Origin: Polaribacter pectinis
GTDB taxonomy: Bacteria; Bacteroidota; Bacteroidia; Flavobacteriales; Flavobacteriaceae
DNA: 64,000 bases
Assembly: GCF_014352875.1 (NCBI RefSeq)
Contig: NZ_CP060695.1
Coordinates: forward strand, 3,007,501 to 3,071,500
Reading direction: 5' to 3'
Every line of letters starts with the position of its first letter. Within the stretch, counting starts at the first letter, position 1. The position numbers and the translations under genes are program-made. The notes under the pieces are model-generated. The model did no database searches, was not told where the DNA came from, and worked only from the letters and a program-made list of their open reading frames with translations. Shown here piece after piece: positions 62,549 through 64,000 of the stretch.

Positions 62549-62782
62549 ATGAAGATTAATTTGCCAATTTTATTGGTGTGTTTTTCTATTACAATAACTA
62601 ATAATGCACAAGAACCAACAGAAGTAGTAACAAAAAAAATATACTACAAATAAACTAAAAAAAGTTCCTGTTATAAAAGGACATATTTCTGAGGAAGCTG
62701 GATTGTTGTAGAATGTTCATCAGATTTTATTGAGAAAGACCTAGATGAAGGAACAGCACCTTACTTATTTAACAAAGTTTAA
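62549..62782 (+). pseudogene. Decayed gene for a small secreted protein
   Basis: An ATG at 62549 opens a signal-peptide-like sequence (MKINLPILLVCFSITITNNA), but the frame stops at 62651-62653 just after an A-run. Coding-like sequence continues in another frame (62640-62699, NKLKKVPVIKGHISEEAG). It then returns to the first frame (62699-62782, WIVVECSSDFIEKDLDEGTA) and ends at a stop. Two compensating frameshifts, or several nonsense changes, would explain this. The intact protein would have had about 77 residues. I do not recognise its family. Confidence 0.5.
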
Positions 62783-62920
62783 AGTATTCAATGATTACAT
62801 ATTCATTAATTTTATTTTTTACTTGATATATCAATAAGCAATGTGCAGAGTTTCTAAGAAGGATTAATTTAACTTTAATCTTTAAACTTATTGTTCTTAT
62901 GTAGTTAATCTGTAGAAAAG

Positions 62921-62957
62921 AAAATCCGCAATTTGAATTTCAGATTGCGGATTTTTT
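62921..62957. terminator. Bidirectional terminator before the right-edge gene
   Basis: AAAATCCGCAAT (62921-62932) pairs with ATTGCGGATTTT (62944-62955), with A- and T-runs on both sides. It lies 45 bp beyond the stop of the minus-strand gene at 63001. Confidence 0.88.
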
Positions 62958-63000
62958 GAGGTTTAGTTGTGCCTAGGTGTGTTTATTAATAAATATAGTT

Positions 63001-64000
63001 TTATTTCTTAATAATGTTTTTAACCAAAGTTTGCTTTTTGTTATTTTGAAGCTTTACGACATATGTACCATTTGTTAAGAAACTTAAATCTACTTTATTA
63101 TTAACTAGAATACTATTGTAAACTAATTTCCCATTTAAACTAAATACTTTAATTCTAGGTTTTTCAAAATTTGTAGAAGGTAAAGTAAAGTAAATCAAAT
63201 CCTTAAATGGATTAGGGTATTGTTTTAATTTTTCTTGATTGAAAGATGTATTTGATAAGGTTACGTTATATTCTATATGCAAAACAGGGGCAAATCCACC
63301 GTCAATAGAACGTGCACGACGTTTTGCAATACCAGCGCCAACAGTTGCTCCATCTGCAATAATTTTTACAACCATTCTATTTCCTGTAGCCCAAGAACCT
63401 AAATTTACATTGGATTGGATTTGTGAACTAATATCTGAAGTTCTCTCAGCCGCAGTTGCATTACCTGCTGTCCAGGGTGCTGGACTCCAACTCACACCAG
63501 TATAATAAGTTCTTCCTGTGGTAACATTTCCAGAGGTCGTGTTCAAAAATTCAGCATTGGCACTATTCTCAACAGCAACAAGGTAGCTCGCTGCGGCAGA
63601 CATTGTACTTTTTGCAGTAAACTGAATATAGGCTTTAGTTATTGTTGCTCCTGCAGGAATGTTAATATTAGAGAATTCGATGCCTATGGTTTGATCTCCT
63701 GGTGTATAAGCCCCGTCATAAACCAATTCTAAATCAGAGCTACTTGAGTTTACACTATTGTTTATTTGTTGTTCTACATCTTGTGATGCTGCAATATCTA
63801 TTGTACTAGAAAAGCTTCCAACCAATAAGTTAATGTTTTCTGAATCTGTAGCACCCAAATCGTCTGTTGCAATTACTTCTACTAAAACAACTCCATCTGT
63901 AAAATTATGAGTTATACTATAGGGACTTGTTGTGTCTGTGCCAACAGAAGCTCCTGCAACTTTAAACTCTACTGATGCAATTGTTCCATCTGTATCAGAA
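63001..64000 (-). CDS. Secreted T9SS cargo protein (partial, 5' end outside the window)
   Basis: The 3' end of a gene on the minus strand. The same frame stays open to the right edge (reading SDTDGTIASVEFKVAG at 63999 leftward), so the first Met-like codon at 63858 (a TTG) is internal. The visible 333 residues hold the end of a bacterial Ig-like repeat (VEVIATDDLGATDSENI) and a beta-rich domain (IEFSNINIPAGATITKAYIQF to PVLHIEYNV). A T9SS type A sorting domain (about the last 75 residues, QYPNPFKDLIYFTLPS and a Lys-rich end) completes it. Export through T9SS is expected. The function depends on the missing N-terminal part. A bidirectional terminator follows. Confidence 0.87.
   Translation of the reverse strand, partial: SDTDGTIASVEFKVAGASVGTDTTSPYSITHNFTDGVVLVEVIATDDLGATDSENINLLVGSFSSTIDIAASQDVEQQINNSVNSSSSDLELVYDGAYTPGDQTIGIEFSNINIPAGATITKAYIQFTAKSTMSAAASYLVAVENSANAEFLNTTSGNVTTGRTYYTGVSWSPAPWTAGNATAAERTSDISSQIQSNVNLGSWATGNRMVVKIIADGATVGAGIAKRRARSIDGGFAPVLHIEYNVTLSNTSFNQEKLKQYPNPFKDLIYFTLPSTNFEKPRIKVFSLNGKLVYNSILVNNKVDLSFLTNGTYVVKLQNNKKQTLVKNIIKK

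Larger units (their letters stand above)
62347..63000. other. Intergenic region between rplM and the right-edge gene
   Basis: This 654-bp gap holds the rplM promoter (62404-62434), a decayed small gene (62549-62782) and a bidirectional terminator (62921-62957). The stretch 62783-62920 shows nothing I can name. Confidence 0.7.

Noticed and set aside
63239..63505. Plus-strand frame of 88 codons inside the right-edge gene
   Set aside because: Shadow of the T9SS cargo gene, which has recognisable domains in the minus frame.

Overview
The window comes from a low-GC member of the Bacteroidota, most likely a marine Flavobacteriaceae such as a Polaribacter or Tenacibaculum relative. This is an inference from several signs. 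Secreted proteins carry C-terminal type IX secretion (T9SS) sorting domains. Several promoters match the Bacteroidota form TTTG-N18/19-TAnnTTTG. TTG and GTG starts are frequent and strong ribosome binding sites are rare. The gene neighbourhoods (rplM-rpsI-rpsB-tsf-pyrH-frr, atpDC apart from the other atp genes, dprA beside an HU/SPOR protein) fit that family. I saw no rRNA, tRNA, CRISPR array, prophage or intact insertion sequence. This is mostly ordinary chromosomal backbone.

Layout. 1-4.2 kb: a secreted multidomain subtilase on the minus strand, flanked on both sides by a three-site palindromic array with the same internal geometry. 4.2-12.4 kb: nucleotidyltransferase, TPR protein, DUF4292 lipoprotein and a degenerate-LytM EnvC-like protein, followed by a large ATPase paired with an MscS channel. 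12.4-21.2 kb: a minimal MscS, thioesterase, HU/SPOR protein, dprA, an unrecognised protein with kinase-like motifs, a DMT permease and mfd. 21.3-26.2 kb: an OmpA-type barrel without its OmpA domain, then a probable metal-uptake module (periplasmic thioredoxin, TonB-dependent receptor, DtxR/MntR-type repressor, ZIP permease) around a shared divergent control region.

26.3-42.2 kb: an AddA-like helicase-nuclease, kbl, an OmpA protein with TSP3 repeats, atpDC, rbfA, a LolE-like permease, dusB, a DUF4345 protein, an M28-PDZ peptidase, a PD40 lipoprotein, two tandem EF-hand proteins and lepA. 42.2-47.6 kb: an outer-membrane receptor with a LytS/LytT-type two-component system in one operon, and a membrane zinc peptidase. 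47.7-52.7 kb: asparaginase, an ExbB-X-ExbD-ExbD cluster, an outer-membrane barrel and a PAP2-like membrane protein. 52.7-62.4 kb: rpoN, asnS, an MMPL/RND transporter and the translation genes frr, pyrH, tsf, rpsB, rpsI and rplM. 62.5-64 kb: a decayed small secreted gene and the 3' part of another T9SS cargo protein that runs off the right edge.

The most interesting signals are the paired 26/22-bp palindrome arrays around the subtilase, a 102-bp repeat found in two convergent intergenic regions, the metal module with its 9-bp-arm operator candidate, the kinase-like unknown protein, and the ATPase-MscS pair. None is proven here to be a new system.
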